Origin: Ensifer oleiphilus
Lineage (GTDB): Bacteria; Pseudomonadota; Alphaproteobacteria; Rhizobiales; Rhizobiaceae
DNA length: 64,000 nt
Direction: 5' to 3'
Assembly: GCF_013371465.1 (NCBI RefSeq)
Contig: NZ_JABWDU010000004.1
Coordinates: forward strand, 186,001 to 250,000
Shown here: one piece after another, positions 27,507-36,890 of the stretch
Position numbering within the stretch: position 1 is the first letter of the stretch
Layout of the letters: each line of letters begins with the position of its first letter
The notes under the pieces: model-generated
What the model saw: only the letters and a program-made list of their open reading frames with translations
Database searches by the model: none
What the model was told of the DNA's origin: nothing
Made by a program: the position numbers and the translations under genes

Positions 27507-27963
27507 CGAAGCGCTCTATCTCGAACTCGGTGCCGTCAATCAGTACTGGCTGCATTTCCGCCTTCTCGAAGATTGGGGCTACACGCTCCTGGCCAAGAAG
27601 GAACGTGCCGAGTCGATCGAGGAAATGCACCACGCCGACAAGCTCGTGGCGCGAATCATCTTCCTCGAAGGTCATCCGAACCTGCAGACGGTAGGTCCGC
27701 TGCGCATCGGTCAGAATGTCAAGGAAGTGCTGACAGCGGATCTCGCCGGCGAATACGACGCCCGCAAGGCCTACAAGAAATCCCGCGACATCTGTCACGA
27801 GGCCGGAGACTATGTCTCCATGAAGCTGTTCGAAGAGCTGCTGGCCGATGAGGAAGGTCACATCGACTTCCTCGAAACCCAGCTCGAGCTGCTTGAGAAG
27901 ATCGGCGAAGAGAAGTACGGCCAACTCAATGCCGCACCGGCCAACGAAGCCGAAGTCGACTGA
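27472..27963 (+). CDS. bfr: Bacterioferritin
   Basis: Iron-storage haemoferritin, 163 residues, 24-mer with haem at dimer interfaces. With a TTG start at 27472 the numbering fits E. coli Bfr exactly: Glu18 in LNEALYLE, Glu51-Met52-His54 in SIEEMHH (ferroxidase ligands and haem Met52), and a later [15 protein letters not shown] block carries Glu127/His130. GGAGGG lies six bases before the TTG. An in-frame ATG at 27448 would add eight residues and swallow the ribosome site. It is cotranscribed and coupled with bfd. Confidence 0.95.
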   Translation: MKGDKKVIEQLNEALYLELGAVNQYWLHFRLLEDWGYTLLAKKERAESIEEMHHADKLVARIIFLEGHPNLQTVGPLRIGQNVKEVLTADLAGEYDARKAYKKSRDICHEAGDYVSMKLFEELLADEEGHIDFLETQLELLEKIGEEKYGQLNAAPANEAEVD

Positions 27964-27983
27964 GCGCCCCGCACCCTTCAAGC

Positions 27984-28020
27984 AAAAGGCCGTCGATCAT
28001 TTCGGCGGCCTTTTCGTTTT
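27984..28020 (+). terminator. Rho-independent terminator of bfd-bfr
   Basis: AAAAGGCCG..CGGCGGCCTTTT hairpin starting 20 bases past the bfr stop, followed by CGTTTT. Confidence 0.8.
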
Positions 28021-28023
28021 AAA

Positions 28024-28068
28024 GCATGTCGCGCAAAAGTGTGCCGCGGTTTTGCGGTAACGACATGC
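28024..28068. repeat. Dispersed rhizobial palindromic repeat
   Basis: GCATGTCG..CGACATGC outer arms (28024-28031 with 28061-28068) enclose CAAAA..TTTTG inner arms, giving a long interrupted hairpin. The stretch onward to AAAACAAGATCTTAAAGCGC resembles an intergenic motif that I recall as very common in rhizobial genomes. No second copy was found in this window. Confidence 0.6.
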
Positions 28069-28589
28069 GTGAAAACAAGATCTTAAAGCGCTCTAGGCTC
28101 AGTCCAGGGAGATCTTTGATGCGCCCGCCGCCGATGGCGTTCAAGGGGTGGATGCGAAGGCTGCTGGTTGCCATGGGCGTGGCGCATCCCGATAAACCTG
28201 ATCGAAGCTTGCGAAACCTCTGATCGGGTGCATCCAACCTTCCCCCTTCAAGTGGCACGGCGACCCTGCGCGCAACCGGTCCGGCTCGAACAATCCCGGA
28301 GCGACACCAACCTCTGCGCTGCCACTGACGTCTTGCGCCACAGCGACTCTTCCTTCCGGTAACGACAAAGCGGCAACCGGGGTCAAGCGGCTCTCACAGG
28401 GGCTATAAGGTGGTAGGACGTCGTGCCTTCCGCTGGGTCGTCCGCAAGCCATCGGCGGCGGCAATCGCAGGCCGATGCAAAGATATCGCTCCGCAGCCCG
28501 CTCCTTGCCGGCGGCCGGCCCGACGCAATCGGTCATCGGCGCAGGTTGGTATCACCCGCGCTGGTCAACGCCTGTTCAACAAGGCGCAG
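28069..28589. other. Gene-free spacer between bfr and rppH
   Basis: About 520 bases. Open frames here (for example minus 28141-28536) lack ribosome sites and family features. The sequence is coding-like in composition, so it may hold decayed gene fragments or an extension of the neighbouring repeat; nothing can be named. Confidence 0.5.
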
Positions 28590-29117
28590 TTACGGCGCCA
28601 GATGGGCGAAGCTGGCGACGACCTCTTCATAGACCTTGCGTTTGAACGACACGATCATGTCCGGCAGGTCGCGCATCGGCTTCCAGTCCCAGGCGTCGAA
28701 TTCCGGCTCGTGGCCGCCGGGCGGCGGGTTGATGGCGATCTCGCTCTCATCGCCCTCGAAGCGGAAGGCATACCAGCGCTGCGTCTGGCCGCGAAATTTG
28801 CCCTTGAGGCCGATGCCGATCAGATGCGATGGCAGGTCGTAGTTGATCCAGCCGGGCGCTTCGGCGAGCAGCGAGACCGTGCGCATGCCTGTCTCTTCAT
28901 AAAGCTCGCGATAGGCGGCTTTCAGCGGATCCTCACCCTTGTCGATACCGCCTTGCGGCATCTGCCACTGCTGCGGCGAGCCGTCATATTCGGAATTGCC
29001 GACGGCAATCCGGTGGCCGGCCCAGACGAGGCCGGCGCGGTTCAGCACCATGATGCCGACGCAGGGGCGATAGGGCAGGTCTTCCGGCCGGAGGGTCTTG
29101 TCATTGTGCTTGCTCAT
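28590..29117 (-). CDS. rppH: RNA pyrophosphohydrolase RppH
   Basis: Removes pyrophosphate from 5'-triphosphorylated mRNA to start decay; 175 residues. [20 protein letters not shown], the Nudix box [20 protein letters not shown], and [14 protein letters not shown] are RppH/IalA-type. The rest of the Nudix fold ends [15 protein letters not shown]. In related bacteria it follows the polysaccharide deacetylase gene, as here, but the gap of 272 bases is long; I see no gene in that gap. Confidence 0.93.
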   Translation of the reverse strand: MSKHNDKTLRPEDLPYRPCVGIMVLNRAGLVWAGHRIAVGNSEYDGSPQQWQMPQGGIDKGEDPLKAAYRELYEETGMRTVSLLAEAPGWINYDLPSHLIGIGLKGKFRGQTQRWYAFRFEGDESEIAINPPPGGHEPEFDAWDWKPMRDLPDMIVSFKRKVYEEVVASFAHLAP

Positions 29118-29389
29118 CCGCTGTCCTCTCCTGGCTCACGGCGCAACGCGACCGCCTGGTCGCAATCCAGCGCCGCCCTGAAATGTTCGAACCGTTTCGA
29201 TGTCTCATCGCACCCCGGTTCCGGGTCCGCAATGGTTTCTTGCGGTTCGCCATCAGCGCCGGGCCTCAGATGGGAGGCAAACGCTCCGCCAGCTTCCGGC
29301 CAACGTCTCTCCTATCCGCCGGATCCAGGAAACTCCGCACCCGCCGCTCGATCACCAGCCGGTTTGGCGGCCACGCCCTCGCTCCGCAC

Positions 29390-30607
29390 CTATCTCTCCT
29401 GCGGATCCTTGACGAGCGCCGAGACGCCGACGATCTCGATGCCGCGTCCCTGTGCCTCGCCCGCCCATTGCGCTATCGCAGCGACGCTCTCGTCGAAGGC
29501 CGAGGCAACGCCGATAGCCGTGCCATTGCGCCGGGCGATGCGCTCCAGTTCATCGAGCTTCTTCAGGATGGCATTGCGGCTGAGTTCGCTGTCGACCGTC
29601 ATATCGGCAAAGCCGTGGGGAACATCGAAGGCGTCCGCAAGCTTGCCGGACAGCGATTGGGCCGACGTCCCGTCGTCGAGGAAAAGCACGCCCCGCTTGC
29701 CGAGATCGCGCATCACCGGCTCCAGCGCATCGGCATCGGAGAGAAAGCGTCCGCCGAGATAGTTCATGATGCCGGTATAGTTGGTGATCTGCGCCATGTT
29801 CTTGTGCAGCGCGGCCAGGTTCTTCGCAGGCCCGAGCGAGAGGCGCAGCGCGTTCGGCCCCGGGTCGTTGTCGGGGTAGTCGAACGGCTCCATCGGGATC
29901 TGCAGCAGGACCTCGTGACCGCTGCGCCTTGCCTCCTGCATCCAGCGCTGCAGGCTGTTGCCGGCGGCGGCAAAAGCAAGTGTCACATCCGGCGGCAGGT
30001 CGCGGATGGCCTTCTGCGTTCCGGTCTGGCTGAGCCCAAGGCCGCCGACCACAAGGGCGATGCGGGTGCCGCGCGCGCCCGACCAGGGGCGGGCATATTG
30101 ATCCATCGGCCGCAGCCCGTCGGCGCCGGTGATCGGCAGGCGGCCCTCGGCACTGTCTTCCAACAGGTCGTCATTCGGAAGGGCAGCCATGCGCGGATCC
30201 TGGCCGCGGATCGGGCCGACATTGATCAATGCTGGGCCGCTGCCGTCACGCTGGCGCGGTGTGAACTTGGTGACAGTGGTGCCGTCGTTCGTCAGGGTTT
30301 CCTCGACATGGGCGCCGGAAAAGGCGCTGCCCGGCTTCAGCGTACCGCCGCTGGTGTTCGATGCCTGGCCGCTTACCGGATTGGGTGTCTTTTCCGCTGT
30401 TTGTGCCGTTTCTGGCGCTGCCTCGCCTTCAGTTGAGGCTTGCCTGCGCAATCCATCTGGAGAGATGGCGTTCCAGGCGGAAAGGCCGACTAGGCAAGCA
30501 GTGATGACGCCGACAAGCGAATAGCTGAGCACGCGACGCCGGTCGCGTTTTGGCGCGGGTTTTTCCCGGCGGTTCTGGCCAAGGGGGGCATTGAGATCTG
30601 TTCCCAA
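29390..30607 (-). CDS. Divergent polysaccharide deacetylase family protein (YibQ/DUF610)
   Basis: 405 residues from the TTG at 30607. A basic cytoplasmic N-terminus is followed by one membrane span (RRRVLSYSLVGVITACLVGL), a low-complexity periplasmic linker and a deacetylase-like barrel (RIALVVGGLGLSQTGTQKAI, VLLQIPMEPFDYP, NYLGGRFLSDADALEPVM, RGVLFLDDGTS). The family conserves a metal-binding Asp in the GGLG strand region and is thought to act on the cell wall or glycans, without a proven substrate. The TTG has GAGG six bases upstream; a GTG at 30688 gives a longer form without support. Downstream of envC-ctpA. Confidence 0.85.
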   Translation of the reverse strand: MGTDLNAPLGQNRREKPAPKRDRRRVLSYSLVGVITACLVGLSAWNAISPDGLRRQASTEGEAAPETAQTAEKTPNPVSGQASNTSGGTLKPGSAFSGAHVEETLTNDGTTVTKFTPRQRDGSGPALINVGPIRGQDPRMAALPNDDLLEDSAEGRLPITGADGLRPMDQYARPWSGARGTRIALVVGGLGLSQTGTQKAIRDLPPDVTLAFAAAGNSLQRWMQEARRSGHEVLLQIPMEPFDYPDNDPGPNALRLSLGPAKNLAALHKNMAQITNYTGIMNYLGGRFLSDADALEPVMRDLGKRGVLFLDDGTSAQSLSGKLADAFDVPHGFADMTVDSELSRNAILKKLDELERIARRNGTAIGVASAFDESVAAIAQWAGEAQGRGIEIVGVSALVKDPQER

Positions 30608-30699
30608 ACGGAGCCTCGGTCGACCTGAAGGAGCGTTGCCGGTGAGGGATGCGCCGTCTTTGAGAGAATCAGCGGTTTCCGGCAGCACCTGCTGCCGAC

Positions 30700-30735
30700 A
30701 TAGTATAAAGGCGCCGGGTTGACCAGCCCGGCGCC
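30700..30735 (-). terminator. Candidate terminator after ctpA
   Basis: Perfect 9-bp inverted repeat GGCGCCGGG/CCCGGCGCC (30710-30718 with 30727-30735), eight-base loop, then TTTATA on the minus strand. It lies just past the ctpA stop; readthrough could still feed the deacetylase gene. Confidence 0.6.
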
Positions 30736-30744
30736 TTCAATGGC

Positions 30745-32067
30745 TTACTTCTTGAGCTCTGCCTGCTCCGGGCTTGCCGGAAAGGCCGGATCGGACTTCG
30801 TGCCGCGCAACAGGTCGAGCGCGTAGTTGAGCTGAAGGTCGTCCTTGGTTTCCGGCGGCACATAGGCAACCGAGCCGGACCCTTCGTCGGTTTCGCTCTG
30901 TCCCTGGATGTGACCGCGCAGATCGGATTCGCCCTGGGCTTCGACCTTGCCGAGCAGTTCCGGCGGCAGCGGCTGTTCGACCTTGATGTCGGGCGTGATG
31001 CCCGTACCCTGGATCGATTTGCCCGACGGCGTGTAGTAGAGCGCCGTCGTCAGGCGCAGAGCGCCGGCTTCGCCAAGCGGAATGATCGTCTGCACGGAGC
31101 CCTTGCCGAAGGAACGCGTGCCGAGAACGGTCGCGCGCTTCAGATCCTGCAAGGCGCCGGCAACGATTTCCGATGCGGAGGCCGAGCCGCCGTTGACGAG
31201 AACGACCACCGGCTTGCCGTCGGTCAGATCGCCAGGTGTGGCGTTGAAGCGTCGGGTCTCGTCCGGATTGCGGCCGCGGGTCGAAACGACCTCGCCACGC
31301 TCCAGGAAGGCATCCGAAACGTTGATCGCCTGATCAAGCAGACCGCCTGGATTGAGGCGCAGGTCGAGGACATAGCCCTTGAGCTTGTCGGCCGGCACTT
31401 CGGACTTGATCTTTTCGATGCCCTTCTTCAGGTCGTCATAGGTCTTCTCGGTGAACGAGATCACGCGGAGATAGCCGACGTCGCCTTCGGTGCGGAACTT
31501 GACGGCGCGAACAGCGATCACGTCACGCACGATCGACAGTTCGATCGGCTTGTCGGCGCCCTTGCGCAGGATCGTCAACTTGATCGGGGTGCCCACGGCG
31601 CCACGCATCTTTTCGACCGCATCCTCGAGCTTCAGGCCACGAACGTCCTGGCCATCGATCTTGGAAATGAAGTCGCCGGCGAGAACACCGGCGCGGGCGG
31701 CCGGCGTGTCGTCGATCGGGCTCGTCACCTTGACGAGGTCGTCTTCCATCGTCACTTCGATGCCGAGGCCGCCGAATTCGCCACGGGTCTGGGTGCGCAT
31801 GTCCTCGGCGTCTGTCGAGTTCATGTAGCTCGAATGCGGATCAAGCGACGAGAGCATGCCGTTGATGGCATTCTCGATCAGCTTGTCATCCTGCGGAGGG
31901 GTGACGTACTGCGCGCGCACGCGCTCGAACACGTCGCCAAAAATCGCCAGCTCGCGATAAGTCGAGGTATTGGCGGCAACAGCTGGAACGACAGCCGAAT
32001 AAACGACGCCCATAGCGGTTGCACCCATCAGCGCCCCGACCAGAACAAGTGAAGCCCTACGTATCAT
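30745..32067 (-). CDS. ctpA: C-terminal processing peptidase CtpA (S41)
   Basis: Periplasmic Ser-Lys protease, 440 residues. A signal/anchor (RASLVLVGALMGATAMGVVYSA) leads to the helical cap, a PDZ domain (about residues 85-165, GGLGIEVTMEDDLVKVTSPI) and the S41 core. Catalytic Ser is in NGGSASASEIVAGAL and catalytic Lys in TRSFGKGSVQT. AAAGG lies seven bases before the ATG at 32067; the longer frame is unsupported. It overlaps the envC stop by 11 bases. The pair plus the deacetylase suggests a cell-wall remodelling unit. Confidence 0.94.
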   Translation of the reverse strand: MIRRASLVLVGALMGATAMGVVYSAVVPAVAANTSTYRELAIFGDVFERVRAQYVTPPQDDKLIENAINGMLSSLDPHSSYMNSTDAEDMRTQTRGEFGGLGIEVTMEDDLVKVTSPIDDTPAARAGVLAGDFISKIDGQDVRGLKLEDAVEKMRGAVGTPIKLTILRKGADKPIELSIVRDVIAVRAVKFRTEGDVGYLRVISFTEKTYDDLKKGIEKIKSEVPADKLKGYVLDLRLNPGGLLDQAINVSDAFLERGEVVSTRGRNPDETRRFNATPGDLTDGKPVVVLVNGGSASASEIVAGALQDLKRATVLGTRSFGKGSVQTIIPLGEAGALRLTTALYYTPSGKSIQGTGITPDIKVEQPLPPELLGKVEAQGESDLRGHIQGQSETDEGSGSVAYVPPETKDDLQLNYALDLLRGTKSDPAFPASPEQAELKK

Positions 32068-33490
32068 TTCGCGCCTTTCCAACCTCAGCTGCGGTCCACC
32101 ACGGTCGGGAATCAACCGGTTTTCCGTCTTTTCGGAATTCAATGTAAAGCGTCGGCCGGTCCGTTTCCAGCGCCAAGGCCGCAGCACTTGCGACTCTTTT
32201 TGCACCCATCGTCGCAAGCGGTTCTCCCGCCACGACAAATTGTCCGGTCTGCACGCTCACCGTCTCCATGCCCGACAGTACCACATGGTAGCCGTCGCCC
32301 GGATTGAGAATGATCATCTGCCCATAGCTGCGGAAATTGCCTGCATAGACGATCCAGCCATCTGACGGCGCAGTCACCAGCGCGCCGGGGTTGGTTTCCA
32401 ACATTATCCCTTGCAGGGAGTGCCCTGTACCATCGGCATCACCGAACTTTCGCAAAAGCGATCCCGCGGCCGGATAGGCAAGCTTATTCCTCAGCTCCGA
32501 GAAGACGTATGCTGGCGCAATGCGGTTTTTGTCAGGCACGGCGCTGCGGGCCAGCTCGCGCGCGGCTTCGCGCTCTGCCTCGCTCATGCGCAGGCGCTCT
32601 TCCTCCTGGGCGCGGGCGGCGGCCGCCGCATCGCGCACCGAGGCGATCTCGTTTTCGAGCGAACCGATGAGCCCTTCGAGATTGGTCGCCTGGGAGGCCA
32701 GTTCCTGGGCTTTTCGCTGCTCGGCGGCAAGTTCCGCCTCGCTCTTCTGGCGCAGTTTTTCCTTTTCAGCGACGAGCATCGACATGCGACGCTCTTCCTC
32801 GGCATTAGCCGTCATCGCTGCCGTCAGCTCTTCACGCTGCTTGCCGATGCCGGCGCGGATATCGGCAAGCGCCTTCAGGTCGGCGACGAGGTTATCCGTT
32901 TCCTCGCGAATGCCGGGCACGACGGCGCCGAGCAGAATGGCGCTGCGAACGGAGCCGAGCGCATCCTCCGGTGTCACCAGGATCGCCGGCGGCGGGTTGC
33001 GGCCCATGCGCTGCAGGGCTGCCAGCACTTCAGCCAGAACACCGCGCCGCGCGCGCAACGATCGGCGCACGGTATCTTCCTTGGCGCGCAGATCGCTCAG
33101 CTTCTTTTCGCCATCGACGATCTGCTGCTCCAGATCCTGCCGTTTTTTGGCGGAATCGACGATGGCGCTGCGCAGCGCCTCATTGCTCTTGTCGATCTCG
33201 GCAATGGTTGCCGCCAGCTCGTCGGCGCGCTCCTGCGACAGCGTGATCGTTTTCGACAGCGCATCGAGTTCGCTGCGGGTGCTGTCGCGACGAAGCGTCA
33301 GGTTTGCTGCCGGATCGGGTGGCCCCTGCTGCTGATCCACGCCAGACGTGCCAGGCGTCGCGGGGACGTCCTGAGCGGACGCGGGAAGGGCGACGGCAAG
33401 CCCGAGCGCCAGCAGCGCCGCAGCGCGGGCGGGCCGCCATACATCGCCACCGATCTTTTCGAAAGCGCTGATCATGCTTCGGCGCGTCAT
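32057..33490 (-). CDS. EnvC-like murein hydrolase activator (degenerate M23)
   Basis: 477 residues. A signal peptide (ends ALPASAQD) is followed by a long coiled coil (about residues 60-300, with heptads such as RADELAATIAEIDKSNEALR) and a C-terminal LytM-like domain (LRKFGDADGTGHSLQGIML, GDGYHVVLSGMETVSVQTGQ). The LytM zinc ligands (HxxxD and HxH) are not intact, so it should activate amidases rather than cut peptidoglycan. Start could also be the ATG at 33475. It is the first gene of the envC-ctpA pair. Confidence 0.9.
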   Translation of the reverse strand: MTRRSMISAFEKIGGDVWRPARAAALLALGLAVALPASAQDVPATPGTSGVDQQQGPPDPAANLTLRRDSTRSELDALSKTITLSQERADELAATIAEIDKSNEALRSAIVDSAKKRQDLEQQIVDGEKKLSDLRAKEDTVRRSLRARRGVLAEVLAALQRMGRNPPPAILVTPEDALGSVRSAILLGAVVPGIREETDNLVADLKALADIRAGIGKQREELTAAMTANAEEERRMSMLVAEKEKLRQKSEAELAAEQRKAQELASQATNLEGLIGSLENEIASVRDAAAAARAQEEERLRMSEAEREAARELARSAVPDKNRIAPAYVFSELRNKLAYPAAGSLLRKFGDADGTGHSLQGIMLETNPGALVTAPSDGWIVYAGNFRSYGQMIILNPGDGYHVVLSGMETVSVQTGQFVVAGEPLATMGAKRVASAAALALETDRPTLYIEFRKDGKPVDSRPWWTAAEVGKARNDT

Positions 33491-33697
33491 TCGTCCCTAG
33501 GCGTCCAGCCGACAATAGCTGCACTCATGCCTGCCAACAGAAACCGGTTGTCGGAAAACGGCACGTGCAGTTTCAATGCTTCGGAGCGTTGGCCGGGCAT
33601 TCCTGCCGGGCGCGTGACACTCTTCTCAAAAAGCCTAATCTGATTTGGCGGATGCGACCAACACATATTCTCGTTATCGCCGGCTTGATCGTGCGCC

Positions 33698-34180
33698 TCA
33701 GACACGGTGATAGGGGTGGCCGGAAAGGATGGTCACGGCGCGATAGAGCTGCTCGGCGATCAGAATGCGCACGAGCTGATGCGGCCAGGTCATCTTGCCG
33801 AGGTTGAGCACGGCGTCGGCGCGCGAATGAAGGCTTGGGTCGAGCCCATCGGCGCCGCCGATGGCGATCATCAGGTCGCGTTTGCCGCTGTCGCGAAAGG
33901 TGCCGAGCAGCGATGCGAAGCCTTCGGAATCAAGCGCCTTGCCGTGTTCGTCGAGCAGCACTAGCAGGCTGCCGTCGGCCAGCGCTTTTTCGAGCTGCGC
34001 TGCCTCGTCGCGCTTGCGCGTGTCGGAGTTGGACGCACGGCTTTCGTTGACTTCGACCACGCGGGAAAGCTCGAGGCCAATTGCCGGACCGGCCTTGGCA
34101 AAACGATCGAGATAGCGAGCCGCAAGGTCCTTTTCCGGCCCCGCCTTGAGGCGGCCGACTGCGAAAAGTCCGATACGCAT
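33698..34180 (-). CDS. rlmH: 23S rRNA pseudouridine-1915 N3-methyltransferase RlmH
   Basis: SPOUT methyltransferase of 160 residues. MRIGLFAVGRLKAGPE, LVLLDEHGKALDSEGFASLL, DLMIAIGGADGLDPSLH and the C-terminal MTWPHQLVRILIAEQLYRA..GHPYHRV give the complete family. The upstream gene on this strand is rsfS (gap 265 bases), the usual nadD-rsfS-rlmH-envC order of alphaproteobacteria. The 206 bases up to envC hold no supportable gene. Confidence 0.95.
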   Translation of the reverse strand: MRIGLFAVGRLKAGPEKDLAARYLDRFAKAGPAIGLELSRVVEVNESRASNSDTRKRDEAAQLEKALADGSLLVLLDEHGKALDSEGFASLLGTFRDSGKRDLMIAIGGADGLDPSLHSRADAVLNLGKMTWPHQLVRILIAEQLYRAVTILSGHPYHRV

Positions 34181-34445
34181 GACCCAATCGTCTCCGTCTG
34201 CGCTGGACCGCGCGTTGCACACCTCCTGAAACCGGGGTCGATTCAAGGAGAAGATCATGCAGCGCTCTAGAGCCTGACAGCGACCTTTGCGCGTCATACC
34301 AGACGGGCGGCGCTGCAGCTACGATCAGTCGCAACAATCATCTCGGCTGTGATGCGCCCTTTCGGCGATGACAGCCACATTCCCAACATGCATGACCGCA
34401 ACCCGGCTCGCGCGACGGCTCAGACGTCCGACGAACCCGACGGTC

Positions 34446-34937
34446 TCAATGCAGCGTGCCGTCCTCGATTTCCGGTGTCGCCCACATCTTTTCGATGTTG
34501 TAGAACTCCCGGATTTCCGGCCTGAAGATGTGAATGATCACATCGCCGGTATCGATCAGCACCCAGTCACCTGTTTCCAGACCTTCAACGCGGGCGTTGC
34601 CGAAGCCCTCGTCCTTCAGGTCGGTGGTTAGATGGTCGGCAATCGCCGCGACATGCCTGCTCGATCGCCCGGAGACAACGACCATGAAGTCTCCCAGCGC
34701 CGACTTGCCGGCAATGTTGATGGTGACGATATCTTCTGCCTTCGAGTCCTCTAGGCTTTCGAGGACCAGGTTAAGCGCACGGACAGCGGCTTCGTCGCTA
34801 GATCCCGTGCTGCGTGGGAACGCGGAGGCCGCATATCCCTTGGCGTGTGCTGTTGTCAGGGTCTTTCCTTTCCAAGTGAACAGAACAGGCACTTCCGATT
34901 CGACTGTTTCGCTCGAACCGTCAGTAAATGTAGGCAT
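34446..34937 (-). CDS. rsfS: Ribosomal silencing factor RsfS
   Basis: Binds uL14 of the 50S subunit and blocks subunit joining in poor conditions; 163 residues as drawn. The core runs LESLEDSKAEDIVTINIAGK, SALGDFMVVVSGRSSRHVAA, ARVEGLETGDWVLIDTGDVI and IHIFRPEIREFYNIEKMW. The N-terminal 30 residues before TTAHAKGYAA are unlike the family; the true start could be internal, but no good ATG/GTG with a ribosome site was found. The next gene upstream is nadD. Confidence 0.9.
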   Translation of the reverse strand: MPTFTDGSSETVESEVPVLFTWKGKTLTTAHAKGYAASAFPRSTGSSDEAAVRALNLVLESLEDSKAEDIVTINIAGKSALGDFMVVVSGRSSRHVAAIADHLTTDLKDEGFGNARVEGLETGDWVLIDTGDVIIHIFRPEIREFYNIEKMWATPEIEDGTLH

Positions 34938-34981
34938 CAAACCACAGTGGTTTCAAGACGCGAGAAATGAATCATTCGATT

Positions 34982-35605
34982 TCACGCCGTCCTGGCGGAC
35001 CGAAGGGCCGTCGAACTCATGGAAGAGCGCGGCCCGTGGATGAAGGTCCAGGCGGGTGCCCGGTGAAAAGCAAGGCGGCGGGCGTCGTCCTCGTCGATGC
35101 GGGCGTAGTCGAAGGTTTTTGCCATGCGCGAGGAGAGATAGGCAAGCGTCGAGCCTGGGCGGTCGATGACGGCAATCGGGAAGGTGCGGGCAATCTTCTG
35201 CCAGTTCTGCCAGCGATGAAAGCTCTTGAGGTTGTCGGCGCCCATGATCCAGACAAATCGGATATCGCGGTTGCGCGCCTGGACCATCGCAAGGGTGCGG
35301 GCGGTATAGCTCTGCCCCAGCGCCTTTTCGAAGGCGGTCACCTTGATCCGTGGATCGGGGGCGATCTTTTCGCTGAGCGCGATGCGGTCGGCAAGCGGCG
35401 CGAGATTGTTATGGTTCTTCAGCGGGTTTCCTGGCGTGACCATCCACCAGAGCTGGTTGAGGCCGAGGCGCTGGATCGCCGTTTCGGCCACCAGCACATG
35501 CCCCTCGTGCGGCGGATTGAACGAGCCGCCGAACAGGCCGACCACCATGCCGCTTTCGACATGGGGCATGCGCAGATAGCGGCCGTTCACGTCCGAAAAT
35601 GTCAC
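34982..35605 (-). CDS. nadD: Nicotinate-nucleotide adenylyltransferase NadD
   Basis: NAD biosynthesis, cytoplasmic; 207 residues. GLFGGSFNPPHEGHVLVAE contains the nucleotidyltransferase (H/T)xGH site, WIMGADNLKSFHRW the NaMN-binding block, and SSMSSTALRS the C-terminal SSTxxR motif. It starts with GTG one base after the proA stop. An internal GTG or ATG (MVVGLFGG) is possible. Confidence 0.94.
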   Translation of the reverse strand: MTFSDVNGRYLRMPHVESGMVVGLFGGSFNPPHEGHVLVAETAIQRLGLNQLWWMVTPGNPLKNHNNLAPLADRIALSEKIAPDPRIKVTAFEKALGQSYTARTLAMVQARNRDIRFVWIMGADNLKSFHRWQNWQKIARTFPIAVIDRPGSTLAYLSSRMAKTFDYARIDEDDARRLAFHRAPAWTFIHGPRSSMSSTALRSARTA

Positions 35606-35606
35606 G

Positions 35607-36890
35607 TCAGGGCCTGACCTGTCCGGCGCCGCGCACGCGATACTTGAACGACGTCAGCTGCTCGACGCCAACCGGGCCGCGAGCGTGCATCTTGCCGGTG
35701 GCAATGCCGATCTCGCCGCCCATGCCGAATTCGCCGCCGTCGGCAAACTGGGTGGAGGCATTGTGCAGGAGGATGGCCGAATCGATCTCGGCGAAGAACC
35801 GTTCGACGACTTCGGCATCCTCGGCGATGACAGCCTCGGTGTGCGCCGAGGACCACGTGTTGATGTGCTCGATCGCGCCGGAGATGCCGTCCACCAGCCG
35901 GACCGAGATGATCGCGTCGAGATATTCCGTCGACCAATCCGCGTCGGTCGCGGGTTTCAATCCGTCGATGCTGCCGGCAAGCTCGCTCGACACCCGCACT
36001 TCGCAGCCGGCCGAAAGAAGTGCCTGAAGCAGCGGCTTTGCCAGCCTGTCGGCAGCATTTCTGTCGATCAGCAGCGTCTCGGCAGCGCCGCAGATGCCGG
36101 TGCGGCGCATCTTGGCATTGACGACGATCTTTTCGGCCATGGCGAGATCGGCCGACGCGTCGACATAGATGTGGCAGAGGCCTTCGAGATGGGCGAACAC
36201 CGGCACGCGTGCCTCGTTCTGGACCCGGGCAACGAGGCTTTTTCCGCCACGCGGAACAATGACGTCAATGCAGCCGCCGAGGCCGGAAAGCATGGCGCCG
36301 ACGGCGGCGCGATCGGCAACCGGCACCATCTGGATCGCATGCTCGGGCAGGCCGGCGGCCTTCAGGCCCGCGACAAGGCAGGCATGGATGGCGCGCGAGG
36401 AGTGGAAACTGTCGGAGCCGCCGCGCAGGATGACGGCGTTGCCGGCCTTCAGGCAGAGGGCACCTGCGTCGGCCGTCACGTTGGGCCGGCTTTCATAGAT
36501 CACGCCGATGACGCCGAGCGGCGTGCGGACGCGCTCGATGTGCAGCCCATTGGGGCGGTCCCATTCGGCGATGATATCGCCAACCGGATCCTTCAAGTCT
36601 GCAATCGCGCGAATACCGCTTGCCATGTCGCGGATGCGCTCTTCGCTCAGAGTCAGGCGGTCGATGAAGGAGGCTGCAACGCCGGACTGGCGGGCGTTTT
36701 CAAGGTCAATCGCATTGGCAGCGAGAATCTGGTCGCGGCGGTTGACGATGGTCTCGGCCATGGCGACCAGCGCCGCATGCTTGCGTTCGGCAGTGGCGAC
36801 GGCAAGCGGACGGCTTGCGGCTTTCGCCTGGCGGCCGATCTCGAGCATGACGCTCTCGACGTCATCCGTCTTCCTGACTTCATCAAGCAT
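35607..36890 (-). CDS. proA: Gamma-glutamyl phosphate reductase
   Basis: Second step of proline synthesis; 427 residues, aldehyde-dehydrogenase fold. Visible are [40 protein letters not shown] and the catalytic Cys in [17 protein letters not shown] lies nine bases before the ATG at 36890; the ATG at 36899 has no spacing from it. It overlaps the proB stop by eight bases, so it is translationally coupled to proB. Confidence 0.95.
   Translation of the reverse strand: MLDEVRKTDDVESVMLEIGRQAKAASRPLAVATAERKHAALVAMAETIVNRRDQILAANAIDLENARQSGVAASFIDRLTLSEERIRDMASGIRAIADLKDPVGDIIAEWDRPNGLHIERVRTPLGVIGVIYESRPNVTADAGALCLKAGNAVILRGGSDSFHSSRAIHACLVAGLKAAGLPEHAIQMVPVADRAAVGAMLSGLGGCIDVIVPRGGKSLVARVQNEARVPVFAHLEGLCHIYVDASADLAMAEKIVVNAKMRRTGICGAAETLLIDRNAADRLAKPLLQALLSAGCEVRVSSELAGSIDGLKPATDADWSTEYLDAIISVRLVDGISGAIEHINTWSSAHTEAVIAEDAEVVERFFAEIDSAILLHNASTQFADGGEFGMGGEIGIATGKMHARGPVGVEQLTSFKYRVRGAGQVRP

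Noticed and set aside
28141-28536. 131-residue minus-strand frame in the bfr-rppH spacer
   Set aside because: No Shine-Dalgarno, no family; probably chance in GC-rich DNA near a repeat.
33487-33705. 72-residue minus-strand frame between rlmH and envC
   Set aside because: No ribosome site and no recognisable feature; it overlaps the envC start.
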